34,254 nt of DNA. Source: a virus. This document shows positions 17,501 to 26,235 of the stretch, in pieces. A model generated the notes under the pieces. The model did not search any database, was not told the origin of the DNA, and saw only the letters and a program-made list of their open reading frames with translations. The translations under genes and the position numbers were made by a program. The stretch lies in the IMG/VR virus record IMGVR_UViG_3300030090_001699, positions 1-34,254 of that record; one strand, 5' to 3'. Position 1 is the stretch's first letter; each line of letters opens with the position of its first letter.

Positions 17501-20500
17501 AACCCTCACAGCGGTGGACGAAATTACAGGCAACTCCTTTGACTTTACATCTAGAGTTTATAGTGGAACTGGCGCATCGTTTTCTAATTTTGGAAAGCCA
17601 GGCTCAAATATTCAAACAGACTTTGAATATTACCTTCCAAAACGTGCATCCATCTTTTTAGATAATAGGGGTTCTATTATTGTAAAAGAAGGAGCATCAA
17701 GTGAGTCACCACAACTTCCAACTCCTGTTGATAATTCAATGAAACTTGCAGACCTTCGTATCCCTGCATTTACATTCAAACCACAAGATGTATCTCTTGT
17801 CAGACAGAAAACTCAAAGATTTACAATGCGTGATATTGGTAAGATAGAAGAAAGACTTACCAACGTTGAAAGAACCACTACACTCTCTCTTCTTGAAAAA
17901 GACACACAATCATTCGAGACTACGGATGCAAACGGACTAAACAGATTTAAGTCTGGTTTCATTGTTGATCCATTCCGTGGACACTCTGTTGGTGATGTTA
18001 AACATCCAGACTATAGAAATTCTATAGATATGCAGAGAGGTGAACTAAGACCAATTCATAAAACAAAGGGTATTGACTTAATTGAACAAGCTACAACAGA
18101 TGCTGCAAGAACAACTGCTGGTTATCAAAAGACAGGCGACCTTCTGACACTTCCATACACAGAAGAGGTCATTTCTGAAAACCCATTTGCAACAACTGTT
18201 GAAAGAGTAACACCATTTCTAACTGCCTCATGGAATGGTAAGATAGAGCTTGACCCAGACCAAGACTCTTGGTTTGAGACAGAGGTTGCACCAGAACTTG
18301 TTGTAAATGTTGAAGGAAACTTTGACGCGGTTCGCGCAGCAAATAGAAATCAATTAGGAACAGTTTGGAATTCTTGGCGAGAAACTTGGAGCGGGCGTTT
18401 AATTTTTACAGTAACGGAAAATCGCGGCGCTGACGAAGAGGACTTTATAACTCGCCAACAAGAGGTAGGAACTCGACGTAGAACTGGAACAAGAACTTTT
18501 GTCGAAGAACAGATTGATAGAGAGAGCCTAGGATTTAAAACCCTCTCTAGAGTTGCAATTCCAGTTGTTCGTGCAAGAAATATTAGTTTCACTGCAACTG
18601 GTGTAAGACCATTTACGAGAATGTATGTATTCTTTGATAAAGTAGATGTTAATGCGTTTGTAACACCTGATGCAGACTCAACCACAGATACAACTCCCGT
18701 TGCTGGGAGTCCAATAATTGTTAAGTCTGATAGTCGGTGCTCTGGAACCTTTGCAATTCCAGACCCGAAAGTTTCTGGTAATCCACAGTTTAATACCGGC
18801 GACCTTCTATTCAAGTTAACTGCTAGTAGCACCGATGCGTCAAACCCAGCAAGTTTTGCACAAACAACTTATAGTGCTCAAGGGATTCTTGAAACGCAAC
18901 AAGAAACTATTATTGCAACTCGCAATGGTAGGGTGGTTCAAGAAAATGTTTCAGAATCTTCTCGTTTATTTCGTGATCCCATATCCACTGCTGAAGGAGA
19001 TGATGCTGGTGACGGCGATCCCTTAGCACAAACTTTTATTATCGCTGATGAACAAAATCAATTTAAGTCTGACTTGGGAGGAAGCTCCACTGATGCTGGT
19101 AGATTTGTAACATCTATGGATTTGTTCTTCTCTGCTAAACATTCAACATTACCTGTTAGTATAGAAATCCGTAATGTGGTAAATGGTTATCCCGGCCCAA
19201 AGGTTGTACCTTTTAGTCGAGTAACAAAATTGCCTGCTGATGTTAATACTTCTTCTGATGGTAAAACTGCAACAAAATTTACTTTTCCGTCTCCTGTTTA
19301 TCTACAGTCCATGGCAGAGTATTGTTTTGTTGTTAAATCAAACACACCAGAATATATCATGTGGATTTCTGATTTAGGTCAAGAGGATTCAGACGGAAAC
19401 TTTGTCTCTGAACAACCACACATTGGTGTTCTCTTCAAGGGACATAACAACCGCACTTGGGCTCCTGCACCAACACAGGACGCGAAGTTTACACTTCGTG
19501 CTGCAAAGTTTGATACGACTGCTGCTGGTGCAGTGACCCTCACTAATGATGAACTTCCAATAGCAACTCTTGGTAAGAACCCATTGGTGATGACAAATAG
19601 TAATACTGAATTAAAAGTAAATCACTTTGATCATCATATGTACTCTACTGCAAACAACGTTACAATTAGTGGAGTCAAGTCTGGTGCGGAGACTACATTA
19701 AACGGTGCAATCGGTAGCGCTGCCACCACAATTACTCTTACCTCTGGAACTAACTTTGATGATACATCTGGAAAGTTTTCTAGGAACGCATCAAATGTTT
19801 ACTTTATTAAAATCGGTGATGAGGTTATTTCTTACACATCGATATCAGGTAATGTCATCTCAGGTGCGACAAGAGCTGTTGAAGGAACTGCTGCATCACA
19901 CGCAAATGGTGCAACTGTAGAACTTTATATGTTACACAAAGTTCCGTTCACTGAAATTAACAAAACCCATACTAGTATTGCGAACATAGGAACAGACTAT
20001 TATACTGTTACTCTTTCAACCACACCAGTTGTTGCTAGTGGTGGTGATTCTCAATTCGGCGGTACTGTTGTTAAGGCAACAGAAAATGCTCAGTACGATG
20101 TAAATGGCACTATCATGGGAACACTCTTTCCACCAGACACAAGTGTTGTTGCCAAGATTAGACATACGACAGCAACAAGTCCAAGTGGTACTCAGACCTC
20201 ATTCGCACAAACTTCATTAGCAGATGCTGAAACAATTCCTTTGAATGATGACTACTATTACGATAGGTGTTATATGATTGCATCTGGTATCAATGAAACA
20301 AATGAAATGTCTGGTAGTAAGTCTCTCATTATGCCATTAACACTTTCTTCAACAAACTCTCAGGTTTCTCCTGTGATTGATTTGAAAAGAATGACATTCT
20401 TAGCTATTGCAAATAGAATTAATCAGATTGACTCATCAGCAGATGTGTATCCGACAACTATCTTTGATCCAATGACGGACCCAGAAGGTGATGACCACGA

Positions 20501-20894
20501 TGCAATTTATTTGACTAAACGTGCGACACTACAAAATCCCGCGACATCTCTTAGAGTTCTTTTTGATGCAAATAGAGAAAGCACTGCCGACATTAAAGTT
20601 CTTTTCAAAATTCTAAGAACTGATGATGCGAGTGACTTTGATGAACTAGACTTTAAATTCTTTAATGATGATGGAACTGTTACTGGTTCTGGTGGACCTG
20701 ATGTAAGTGTGAACCCCTCACTCGGTCTTGATCAATTCAATGAATACGAATTTACGGCGGGTGTCACAGATGATGGTATCGGCACACCACTTGATGAGTT
20801 CATTGCTTTCCAGATTAAGATTGTCTTACGAGCAACAAACTCTGCAAGACCACCAAGGATTAAAGACCTTAGAATTCTAGCACTGGCAACATAA
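14523..20894 (+). CDS. Giant DUF4815-type baseplate/fibre-connecting protein (2123 aa)
   Basis: The first 60 residues (NLNSAPYYDDFDKDKNFVRT, then LFRPGFAIQARELTQLQSQL) are the hallmark of the DUF4815 proteins of marine T4-like phages, which sit where T4 has gp9 and gp10. Residues about 93-115, 505-550 and 820-880 carry GEKITG/SGATA-like modules. Residues about 602-630 hold a LLEDSVTRADGSIVLEED unit like those of the protein at 7349. The region near 1120-1180 contains a short helix (IGKIEERLTNVERTTTLSLL). The C-terminal third is beta-rich and resembles a sugar-binding or fibre-attachment region. By position it probably links the wedge to the fibres. At 2123 residues it is the largest protein in the window. 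Confidence 0.85.
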   Translation: MAQKTNLNSAPYYDDFDKDKNFVRTLFRPGFAIQARELTQLQSQLQFQIESHGSHIFKEGAMVVPGANNVETYYSLKLATQFGSENVDPSKYYNATTPVTITGATTGVQAEVIGFQAGTTTEQPLLFLNYTRAGTDNISTVFADGENISADVAIQHSSISYSANVASSTTFTATSTDVKSATGPASRKGSAYFVRPGVFYVRGFFVAVTNQVLTLDPYDREFSGFVGFDITETLTTPETDTTLLDNAQGSSNFAAKGAHRLQISLTLAKKTTSTNSDFIQLAQLKSGVSVAQGRDTEYNVLSDEFARRTFDESGNYTVRPFQFQVQESVTVNENTGRFTAGASTDDGNVASTDLLAIKVSPGKAYVNGYEIEKNVPSIKDLNKARDFETKNSDITIFDSGNFALITNIYGTPDISEISGETTPFKEVQFYDTPTSTRGTANGTLIGVGRARSMQFNAGVAGSSSSNNTSVYRLHLFDLRPFTIITLSDTPSPLLTATHADGVQVKGVTSGATGFVFGEGTSATNVNLTNVVGSFVAGEKITSSDSAESDDIVENSSNVDLTISSVVTKSFADFRQVFMDDPTNADEDFTADLVTEAEAQVDFVLLEDSVTRADGSIVLEEDNSTVVSLERVESAKLKDAEKNIVLFKPSKKVIKTFLTATNSGASDTSFTIRRQFIGTTDASGVVSFTAGTGETFNGFAESDYTLSVLDIGSGGTHADGDIVSVSGKISGTGSNQITITDSLFNGSKVKLLATTTKTSVTQKNKTVNLMKQLKVVAGDTDAYGTRPTDKDISLGRADAFKLVAVFDSEDSSTDASAPTLTLGTITGTFTRGEKITGSSSGATARIIDITSPASYVLTSAIDFTTSDTITGESSSASAAVSAVTGGSVTITSDFELDTGMRDNFYDISRLVRKGSAPIPQGRLLVVYDYMDHGVGDLMTVDSYTDVANQMDYEDIPSYTATKVDPDDPEPIGAFPLYETLDFRPRVADIAGASTTLTAVDEITGNSFDFTSRVYSGTGASFSNFGKPGSNIQTDFEYYLPKRASIFLDNRGSIIVKEGASSESPQLPTPVDNSMKLADLRIPAFTFKPQDVSLVRQKTQRFTMRDIGKIEERLTNVERTTTLSLLEKDTQSFETTDANGLNRFKSGFIVDPFRGHSVGDVKHPDYRNSIDMQRGELRPIHKTKGIDLIEQATTDAARTTAGYQKTGDLLTLPYTEEVISENPFATTVERVTPFLTASWNGKIELDPDQDSWFETEVAPELVVNVEGNFDAVRAANRNQLGTVWNSWRETWSGRLIFTVTENRGADEEDFITRQQEVGTRRRTGTRTFVEEQIDRESLGFKTLSRVAIPVVRARNISFTATGVRPFTRMYVFFDKVDVNAFVTPDADSTTDTTPVAGSPIIVKSDSRCSGTFAIPDPKVSGNPQFNTGDLLFKLTASSTDASNPASFAQTTYSAQGILETQQETIIATRNGRVVQENVSESSRLFRDPISTAEGDDAGDGDPLAQTFIIADEQNQFKSDLGGSSTDAGRFVTSMDLFFSAKHSTLPVSIEIRNVVNGYPGPKVVPFSRVTKLPADVNTSSDGKTATKFTFPSPVYLQSMAEYCFVVKSNTPEYIMWISDLGQEDSDGNFVSEQPHIGVLFKGHNNRTWAPAPTQDAKFTLRAAKFDTTAAGAVTLTNDELPIATLGKNPLVMTNSNTELKVNHFDHHMYSTANNVTISGVKSGAETTLNGAIGSAATTITLTSGTNFDDTSGKFSRNASNVYFIKIGDEVISYTSISGNVISGATRAVEGTAASHANGATVELYMLHKVPFTEINKTHTSIANIGTDYYTVTLSTTPVVASGGDSQFGGTVVKATENAQYDVNGTIMGTLFPPDTSVVAKIRHTTATSPSGTQTSFAQTSLADAETIPLNDDYYYDRCYMIASGINETNEMSGSKSLIMPLTLSSTNSQVSPVIDLKRMTFLAIANRINQIDSSADVYPTTIFDPMTDPEGDDHDAIYLTKRATLQNPATSLRVLFDANRESTADIKVLFKILRTDDASDFDELDFKFFNDDGTVTGSGGPDVSVNPSLGLDQFNEYEFTAGVTDDGIGTPLDEFIAFQIKIVLRATNSARPPRIKDLRILALAT

Positions 20895-20895
20895 A

Positions 20896-21117
20896 ATGGG
20901 AATTAAAGTTGAGGGACATAGTGATTTAGTTCGTGATGAAAGTTCAAATGCAATTGTTAACACGAATAAGTCTGCTTATTTAATGGCTAAGAAACGTGCG
21001 GATGAAGCGCAAAGACAGCGCGATGAAATTCGTCAGACTGCGAGGGAACTAAATAGTCTTAAATCAGAGATGCATGAGATTAAAAACATGTTACTAAAAC
21101 TGGTAGAGGATAAGTAA
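20896..21117 (+). CDS. Small coiled-coil virion-associated protein (73 aa)
   Basis: The 73-residue product opens with GIKVEGHSDLVRDESSNAIV, a pattern I recall from small proteins in marine T4-like phages. It continues as one long charged helix (residues about 27-72: KRADEAQRQRDEIRQTAREL, then LKSEMHEIKNMLLKL) with clear heptad spacing. It starts 2 bases after the DUF4815 stop and ends directly against the next ATG, so it is embedded in the structural operon. A small structural connector is likely; function not shown. Confidence 0.75.
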   Translation: MGIKVEGHSDLVRDESSNAIVNTNKSAYLMAKKRADEAQRQRDEIRQTARELNSLKSEMHEIKNMLLKLVEDK

Positions 21118-23373
21118 ATGGCAGACGTAACCGCGACACAAATTTCTCTTGATAGTTCTCTTGAGCAGTTTAAGGAACAATTTAATAATCTTCAAAGTGA
21201 TGTAGGTGGTATTACCTTAACGTCTTTGGGTGGTGGTAATAGTATTGTCTTTGAAGGTTCAACAGCAGATGATAATGAAACAACTCTTAGTGTGGTTGAC
21301 CCTACCGGAGATAGAACCGTTCTACTGCCAAACGCATCCACCACTTTGGTTGGAACAGACACAACTGACACTTTAACAAATAAAACACTCACCACACCCA
21401 CACTAACAACGCCTATAGCCAATGCGGGTATACAGTTGAAGAACGGAGCAACGAGTGCCGGTTTTCTTGAATTTTTTGAGGATAGTGATAACGGAACCAA
21501 CAAGGTAACTCTTATTGGACCAGCATCCACAGCAGATGTTACCATTACACTCCCATCGTCAGCAGGAACATTAGCTTTATCAGGTGCAAATATTACAGTT
21601 GCTGACGGTGGCACAATTGGGTCAGCTTCAGACACAGATGCTATCTCTATCTCATCTGGTGGTGTGGTTGCTCTTAGTGCGACTACAGCAAACACGAATG
21701 CATCCGATGGTGCGTTGACAGTAGCAGGCGGATTAGGTGTTGCATTAGATGCATCTATTGGTGACGACCTTAGAATGATTTCTGATGCGGCTGTTGTTTC
21801 GTTTGGTGCAAACTCAGAGATTACTTTAACACACGTTCATGATACTGGACTTAATCTAAAACACACTGCCACTGGTGATGATAAACCAATCATACTTACC
21901 CTACAAACAGGCGAGACAGATATTGCTGCTAACGATGTTATCGGTGCAATTAACTTCCAAGCACCAGATGAGGCATCTGCGACAGGCGATAATAAATTAG
22001 TTGCTGCTGGTATCGAAGCGGTATCTGAAGGTGATTTTAGTAATACAAGTAACGCAACCAAGTTAAGTTTTAAAACAGGTGCAAGTGAAGCTGCTGCCGA
22101 GAAAATGTCTCTGAGTTCTGCTGGTCTTCTAACCATTGCAGATGACCTAATAATCAAAGATGGTGGCACTATCGGTGCTACCTCTGCAGCGACTGCAATA
22201 ACAATCGCATCTACAGGTATCGTGTCGTTTGTGGATGATATCACGATTAAAGATGGTGGCACGATTGGGTCAGCATCTGGACCTACTGCGATGACAATTG
22301 ATGCATCTGGTAACGTTACATTTGCTGCAAACCTAACTGTTAATGGTTCAACTGTTACGAACTCAGCGACTAACACAGTCATTGAAGACCAGTTAATAGA
22401 ACTTGGTAATGGAAGAACTGGTAGTGCATCTGGTGATGCTGGTATCGTTATTGAACGTGGGGATGATGCAAACGTATTCATAGGATATGATGAATCGGCT
22501 GATAGAATTCTTTTTGGGACAGGATCATTCACAGGTGCATCAACTGGTGATTTAACAGTAACAACAGCAGGGGTAACTGCTGGATCACTAATTATTGATG
22601 ATGCGGGAACAATCGGTTCTGCAACTGACACTGATGCTATAGCAATCTCTTCTGGTGGTGTTGTAAGTATCTCTGCTACGACGGCAAATACAAATGCCAC
22701 TGATGGTGCATTAACTGTTGCTGGTGGTGTTGGTATCGCCTTAGACGCAAGTATTGGTGATGATCTCAGAATGATCTCTGATAGTTCGGTGATATCTTTT
22801 GGTACGAACTCTGAAATAACCTTGACCCATATTCACAATAGTGGAATCGCACTGAAACATACTGCAACTGCCGATGATCAACCTGTCGCTTTTGTTTTAC
22901 AAACTGGGGAAACAGACATTGCTGCTGACGATGTTATAGGTAGAATTGAGTTTCAGGCACCAGATGAAGGCACAGGAACAGATGCTGTCGCAGTCGCGGC
23001 TGGAATATCTGCTATCTCTGAAGGGGACTTCAGTGCTAGTAATAATGCAACCAAACTTTCATTTAGAACTGCTGTCTCTGAAGCTGCGGTTGAAAAAATG
23101 ACCTTATCATCTAGAGGTGCACTAAAAGCAGAGTCAGGTAAGGCAGAGTTCGGTGGTGACTTTATTGTGATGGATAGTACAGATGGCACTGCTAACGCGG
23201 GTGACAACATCATAATAGAAGATGGTGGCACGGACGGTAGCGGAACTAACGCTGGTGATAATATGTTATATGAGTATTATACATCTTTCACAAATAGTCA
23301 ATTACTCATTAAAGACTCAAGCGGTGCAATAGTTAGAGCAATTTATGGTGTTGGTGGTGATGGAGCAGTATAA
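21118..23373 (+). CDS. Tail-fibre-like protein with 177-aa internal duplication (751 aa)
   Basis: Residues 1-30 are helical (LDSSLEQFKEQFNNLQSDVG). Residues 43-100 carry the phage fibre unit NETTLSVVDPTGDRTVLLPN and DTLTNKTLTTPTLTTPI, typical of trimeric fibres. Residues 105-146 form a module also found in the gene at 11383. A block at 161-337 is repeated at 493-669. Between them lies the segment VIEDQLIELGNGRTGSASGD at 421-440 with the following ER/FIGYDESADRILFG block, common in phage fibres. The C-terminus has DSTDGTANAGDN and GTDGSGTNAGDN, an Asp/Gly motif shared with the protein at 7349. It is likely an adhesive or spacer fibre subunit; its receptor is unknown. Confidence 0.8.
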   Translation: MADVTATQISLDSSLEQFKEQFNNLQSDVGGITLTSLGGGNSIVFEGSTADDNETTLSVVDPTGDRTVLLPNASTTLVGTDTTDTLTNKTLTTPTLTTPIANAGIQLKNGATSAGFLEFFEDSDNGTNKVTLIGPASTADVTITLPSSAGTLALSGANITVADGGTIGSASDTDAISISSGGVVALSATTANTNASDGALTVAGGLGVALDASIGDDLRMISDAAVVSFGANSEITLTHVHDTGLNLKHTATGDDKPIILTLQTGETDIAANDVIGAINFQAPDEASATGDNKLVAAGIEAVSEGDFSNTSNATKLSFKTGASEAAAEKMSLSSAGLLTIADDLIIKDGGTIGATSAATAITIASTGIVSFVDDITIKDGGTIGSASGPTAMTIDASGNVTFAANLTVNGSTVTNSATNTVIEDQLIELGNGRTGSASGDAGIVIERGDDANVFIGYDESADRILFGTGSFTGASTGDLTVTTAGVTAGSLIIDDAGTIGSATDTDAIAISSGGVVSISATTANTNATDGALTVAGGVGIALDASIGDDLRMISDSSVISFGTNSEITLTHIHNSGIALKHTATADDQPVAFVLQTGETDIAADDVIGRIEFQAPDEGTGTDAVAVAAGISAISEGDFSASNNATKLSFRTAVSEAAVEKMTLSSRGALKAESGKAEFGGDFIVMDSTDGTANAGDNIIIEDGGTDGSGTNAGDNMLYEYYTSFTNSQLLIKDSSGAIVRAIYGVGGDGAV
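21598..22131 (+). repeat. Copy 1 of internal fibre repeat
   Basis: Codes for residues 161-337 or so of the fibre protein. It matches copy 2 (22594-23124) through landmarks such as TIGSASDTDA, TANTNASDGALTVAGG, ASIGDDLRMISD, NSEITLTH and LQTGETDIAA. The copies differ by one residue in length and at many synonymous positions. Confidence 0.85.
22594..23124 (+). repeat. Copy 2 of internal fibre repeat
   Basis: Codes for residues 493-669 or so. It has the same landmark order as copy 1 (TIGSATDTDA, TANTNATDGALTVAGG, ASIGDDLRMISD, NSEITLTH, LQTGETDIAA). The offset from copy 1 is about 331-332 codons. Confidence 0.85.
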
Positions 23374-24338
23374 TGACAGTAAGAACGCCACTATGTTTTG
23401 ATGGCTCTGCTTTGAGGCCAATGACTCTGGCTGAAATCAATGAGTGGAAAGCATATACAGCATACCTTTATAGTACTGCACCAACTGTTACTGTAACAGT
23501 CGTTAGTAGTAGTGGTACTTTATCACCAACAATGGCAGACACTAGACTTCAAGCTGGTGCGGCAACAACAGGTCGCGCATCCTCATTTCTTAATGAAGCA
23601 GGGACAGCGGAACCCTCAACTGTTACTGTCAACTTTGATAAACTTACAGGTCCAACCTATGACACATCATTAAGTGCAACTGCTGATCAGGGAGTGCTAG
23701 GATATCCAGTGTATCTTGACAGTGATAATAATATTCGAGCGATGTCTGAAACAGATTATAGAGACACGTTCATATATGCGACACTGACTGACATGGTATC
23801 AAGTAGCGAGAGTTCACTTACGAATGGTACTTTCACTATTACCACCTCTGCTTCTGTTTCAAATTACACTGAAGTCTCTGGGAGTAATACAGTTATTTTT
23901 GCTGATACTCGCGCAGATACCTCAGCGTACAGTGCAGCAGGAATCCCAGAGACACTCGACCAACCAACCACTATCACAAATTATTATCTACAAAGACGTA
24001 GTGATGCAAGGTCTTTTCCATCACAGGCGCTTTTGTTTGCAGATACAAATGGAAATTTTGACCAGTCTGACTTAACTTCAGATACGAGTTCATTTAACGC
24101 TATTTTAAAAAATGATATTCGTTTCTATGCGGCAGAGGATTCTGCTGGAAATAAACTATCGTACAATATAAATGGTAGTGGTAACTCTAGAGGGACAGCA
24201 ATGGTTGACACTAGACTGAACGGAAGTGGTAATTATCAGACTTTGCTGGCTGGTCTTGATGATTATCGTTCACAAGAATTTCCAGATGGTTCTCCCGCAA
24301 CCATAAATACATATACGTTCAAAATCACTCAAGTGTAA
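23373..24338 (+). CDS. Virion structural protein (321 aa)
   Basis: The start overlaps the fibre stop as TAATG. The 321-residue product opens MTVRTPLCFDGSALRPMTLA, a beginning I recall from structural proteins of marine T4-like phages (M.RTPL.....L..M). It continues with beta-rich sequence (QGVLGYPVYLDSDNNIRAMS, residues about 108-127) and ends with a small RSQEFPDGSPATINTYTFKI domain. It is the last clearly structural gene before the accessory cassette. Location on the virion is unknown. Confidence 0.75.
   Translation: MTVRTPLCFDGSALRPMTLAEINEWKAYTAYLYSTAPTVTVTVVSSSGTLSPTMADTRLQAGAATTGRASSFLNEAGTAEPSTVTVNFDKLTGPTYDTSLSATADQGVLGYPVYLDSDNNIRAMSETDYRDTFIYATLTDMVSSSESSLTNGTFTITTSASVSNYTEVSGSNTVIFADTRADTSAYSAAGIPETLDQPTTITNYYLQRRSDARSFPSQALLFADTNGNFDQSDLTSDTSSFNAILKNDIRFYAAEDSAGNKLSYNINGSGNSRGTAMVDTRLNGSGNYQTLLAGLDDYRSQEFPDGSPATINTYTFKITQV
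24302..24309 (+). promoter_or_regulatory. Possible variant late promoter (CATAAATA)
   Basis: The same one-mismatch octamer as the gp8 promoter lies inside the end of the preceding gene, 48 bases before the ATG at 24350. The spacing differs from the other sites (26 or 30), so this may be chance. If active it would drive the accessory cassette. Confidence 0.25.
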
Positions 24339-24349
24339 GGAAAATCAAC

Positions 24350-24916
24350 ATGGCATATTTTTGGGAAGGTAAAATTGCAGACGTTGTTTATGCAAATCCA
24401 GAATTAGACACAGTAAAGATTCTGTGGAAAGATGAGGGTGACGATTATCACGAACACTATCTTGAGGTTAATGAAGAAGATGACCAGTTTAAGGCACTTT
24501 TAGAAAAGGTTGGATATGATGATATTGACGAGAGAACGAAAGCTGCAAATGAAATAGTTCGTCAAGAGTTCAAGACCGCATTTACAGATTATGCTGAACG
24601 CATGGGGATGAACATCGATAATGTAAAAAACCCAGAGTACAAAGATGCAGACTATTTCAAATTTTTTGTCTCCTTTAGCCCAGAGAATCCAGAGAACAAA
24701 GAAAGATTGTTTTCACTTAAACTTAATATATTTGAACAGGTTGAGGTAAAAAACTCTGATGTATCCGAAAAGACAAAAAGTGCAAAGACTGCTATTAGAA
24801 AATCAAATGACCCCATAGAAGCTCTTGCGTCTTATCAAATTTTTAGAAATGATAAAAGTGAAATTAAGAAAGATGATGAAGGTAACGTTATTGGAGTTTA
24901 CGTTTCTTTTGAATGA
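24350..24916 (+). CDS. Conserved hypothetical protein heading the accessory cassette (188 aa)
   Basis: A Shine-Dalgarno (AAGGAAA, 24338-24344) precedes the ATG. The product is highly charged and acidic. Its first third is beta-like (EGKIADVVYANPELDTVKIL), its middle is helical (DIDERTKAANEIVRQEFKTA), and its C-terminus is a second mixed domain (PIEALASYQIFRNDKSEI). I recall comparable proteins next to fibre genes in marine T4-like phages but cannot name a function. It overlaps the carbamoyltransferase start as ATGA. It may belong to the structural operon rather than to the cassette. Confidence 0.7.
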   Translation: MAYFWEGKIADVVYANPELDTVKILWKDEGDDYHEHYLEVNEEDDQFKALLEKVGYDDIDERTKAANEIVRQEFKTAFTDYAERMGMNIDNVKNPEYKDADYFKFFVSFSPENPENKERLFSLKLNIFEQVEVKNSDVSEKTKSAKTAIRKSNDPIEALASYQIFRNDKSEIKKDDEGNVIGVYVSFE

Positions 24917-26235
24917 TTATAGGTATATCAGAAGGTTTTCATGACGCTGCTATTTGTGTCCTAGATGATAACAAGATTGTTTTTGCATCTCACGCAGAAA
25001 GACATAGCAGAAAGAAGGGTGACAAATATCTCCACGAAAATCAATTGTCAAAGATACGAGACAATCGTGATGCAATAGTCTCATACTATGAGAAACCATT
25101 TTCCAAAAATATAAGACGACTCTATGCTGGTCAGAGATGGAAGAAACCACGTTTGAAATATGATGTGAGTTTTAATCATCATGAATCTCACGCTGCCGCA
25201 GGGTACTATACCGCACCATTTGATGACTGTAATATTATTGTTGTTGATGCGATTGGTGAGTGGGACACTGTGTCTATCTGGGACAATATGAAAAAGGTAA
25301 AGTCTTGGAAGTATCCATATTCGCTGGGACTTTTATATTCTGCAATCACACAACGTATCGGTTTGAAACCCAATGAGGATGAGTATATTACGATGGGTAT
25401 GGCTGCATTTGGTCAACCCATATATGATTTAGAACCTTTACTGTGGCAAAATAATCATCGTGGAGTTGGTAACGTCTGGAAAGATGCATGGAAAGTTGAC
25501 CTTGCTGCATCTGTGCAAGCTCTATACGAGAAAAAACTTCTAGAACTGGTTGATATGTGCCCCAAGGAAAATATCATTCTGATGGGTGGATGTGCGCTGA
25601 ACTGTGTTGCAAACAGTAAAATACAGGGAAAGAATATCTGGATAATGCCGTCGCCTGGCGATGCGGGTTCTGCATTAGGTGCTGCTGCACTAGTAAACAA
25701 AAGAAAGTTACAGTGGGAAGGTCCATATCTTGGAACTGATATTGACCGTCCAATATGGGTTCGTGGTGTTATTCAAGAAATTCTGAAGAATAAGGTGTGT
25801 GGTGTTGCACATGGTCGAGCAGAGTTTGGACCTCGCGCACTTGGTAATCGTTCTCTGTTAGGTGACCCAAGATACAATATCAAAGACACAGTAAATGATA
25901 TCAAAAGACGACAGAGGTTTCGTCCTTTCGCACCAGCTATCTTAGAGGAGTATGCGGATGAATACTTCGAAGGACCAATGAACGAATATATGCAATTTGT
26001 TGCCACCGCGAAACACGATTACAAGTCTGTCACTCACGTTGATGGAACTGCAAGAGTACAGGTTGTAAAGAAGAACTGCAAGTCTGTCATTCGTCCTATT
26101 TTAGAAGAGTGGTATGATGCGACAGGGTGTCCAATGCTTTTGAATACGTCACTAAATATTAAGGGTGAACCGATAGTTGACTCGCCGCGTGACGCTGCTA
26201 GATTTATGGAAAAATATAATGTTCAAGTCTTCTAG
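24913..26235 (+). CDS. NodU/TobZ-family O-carbamoyltransferase (440 aa)
   Basis: All the family landmarks are present. The Kae1-like domain has GISEGFHDAAICVL (4-17), the metal-binding HHESHAA (89-95; H89 and H93), VVDAIGEWD (110-118), MGMAAFG (161-167), LMGGCALNCVANS (223-235) and SPGDAGSALGAAAL (247-260). The C-terminal carbamoyltransferase domain has GRAEFGPRALGNRS (301-314), FRPFAPAILEE (336-346) and LLNTSLNIKGEPIVDSP (409-425). The family transfers a carbamoyl group from carbamoyl phosphate, through carbamoyladenylate, to a hydroxyl of a sugar or small molecule. At 440 residues it is shorter than NodU or TobZ (roughly 570), yet no core motif is missing. It is coupled by ATGA to the preceding gene. 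The acceptor is unknown. Confidence 0.9.
   Translation: MIIGISEGFHDAAICVLDDNKIVFASHAERHSRKKGDKYLHENQLSKIRDNRDAIVSYYEKPFSKNIRRLYAGQRWKKPRLKYDVSFNHHESHAAAGYYTAPFDDCNIIVVDAIGEWDTVSIWDNMKKVKSWKYPYSLGLLYSAITQRIGLKPNEDEYITMGMAAFGQPIYDLEPLLWQNNHRGVGNVWKDAWKVDLAASVQALYEKKLLELVDMCPKENIILMGGCALNCVANSKIQGKNIWIMPSPGDAGSALGAAALVNKRKLQWEGPYLGTDIDRPIWVRGVIQEILKNKVCGVAHGRAEFGPRALGNRSLLGDPRYNIKDTVNDIKRRQRFRPFAPAILEEYADEYFEGPMNEYMQFVATAKHDYKSVTHVDGTARVQVVKKNCKSVIRPILEEWYDATGCPMLLNTSLNIKGEPIVDSPRDAARFMEKYNVQVF

Noticed and set aside
21837-22700. Long open frame on the - strand (287 codons) opposite the fibre
   Set aside because: It is a shadow of the repetitive Ala/Ser/Thr-rich coding sequence. It has no ribosome-binding site and opposes a clearly coding frame.
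21598-23124. Regularly repeated DNA that could suggest a CRISPR-like array
   Set aside because: The repeats are long, coding and only two in number, with no short uniform direct repeats or spacers.
26177-26218. Longer N-terminus for the first SGNH protein
   Set aside because: The extension lies inside the carbamoyltransferase coding end, has no ribosome-binding site, and the SGNH block I begins soon after ATG 26219.
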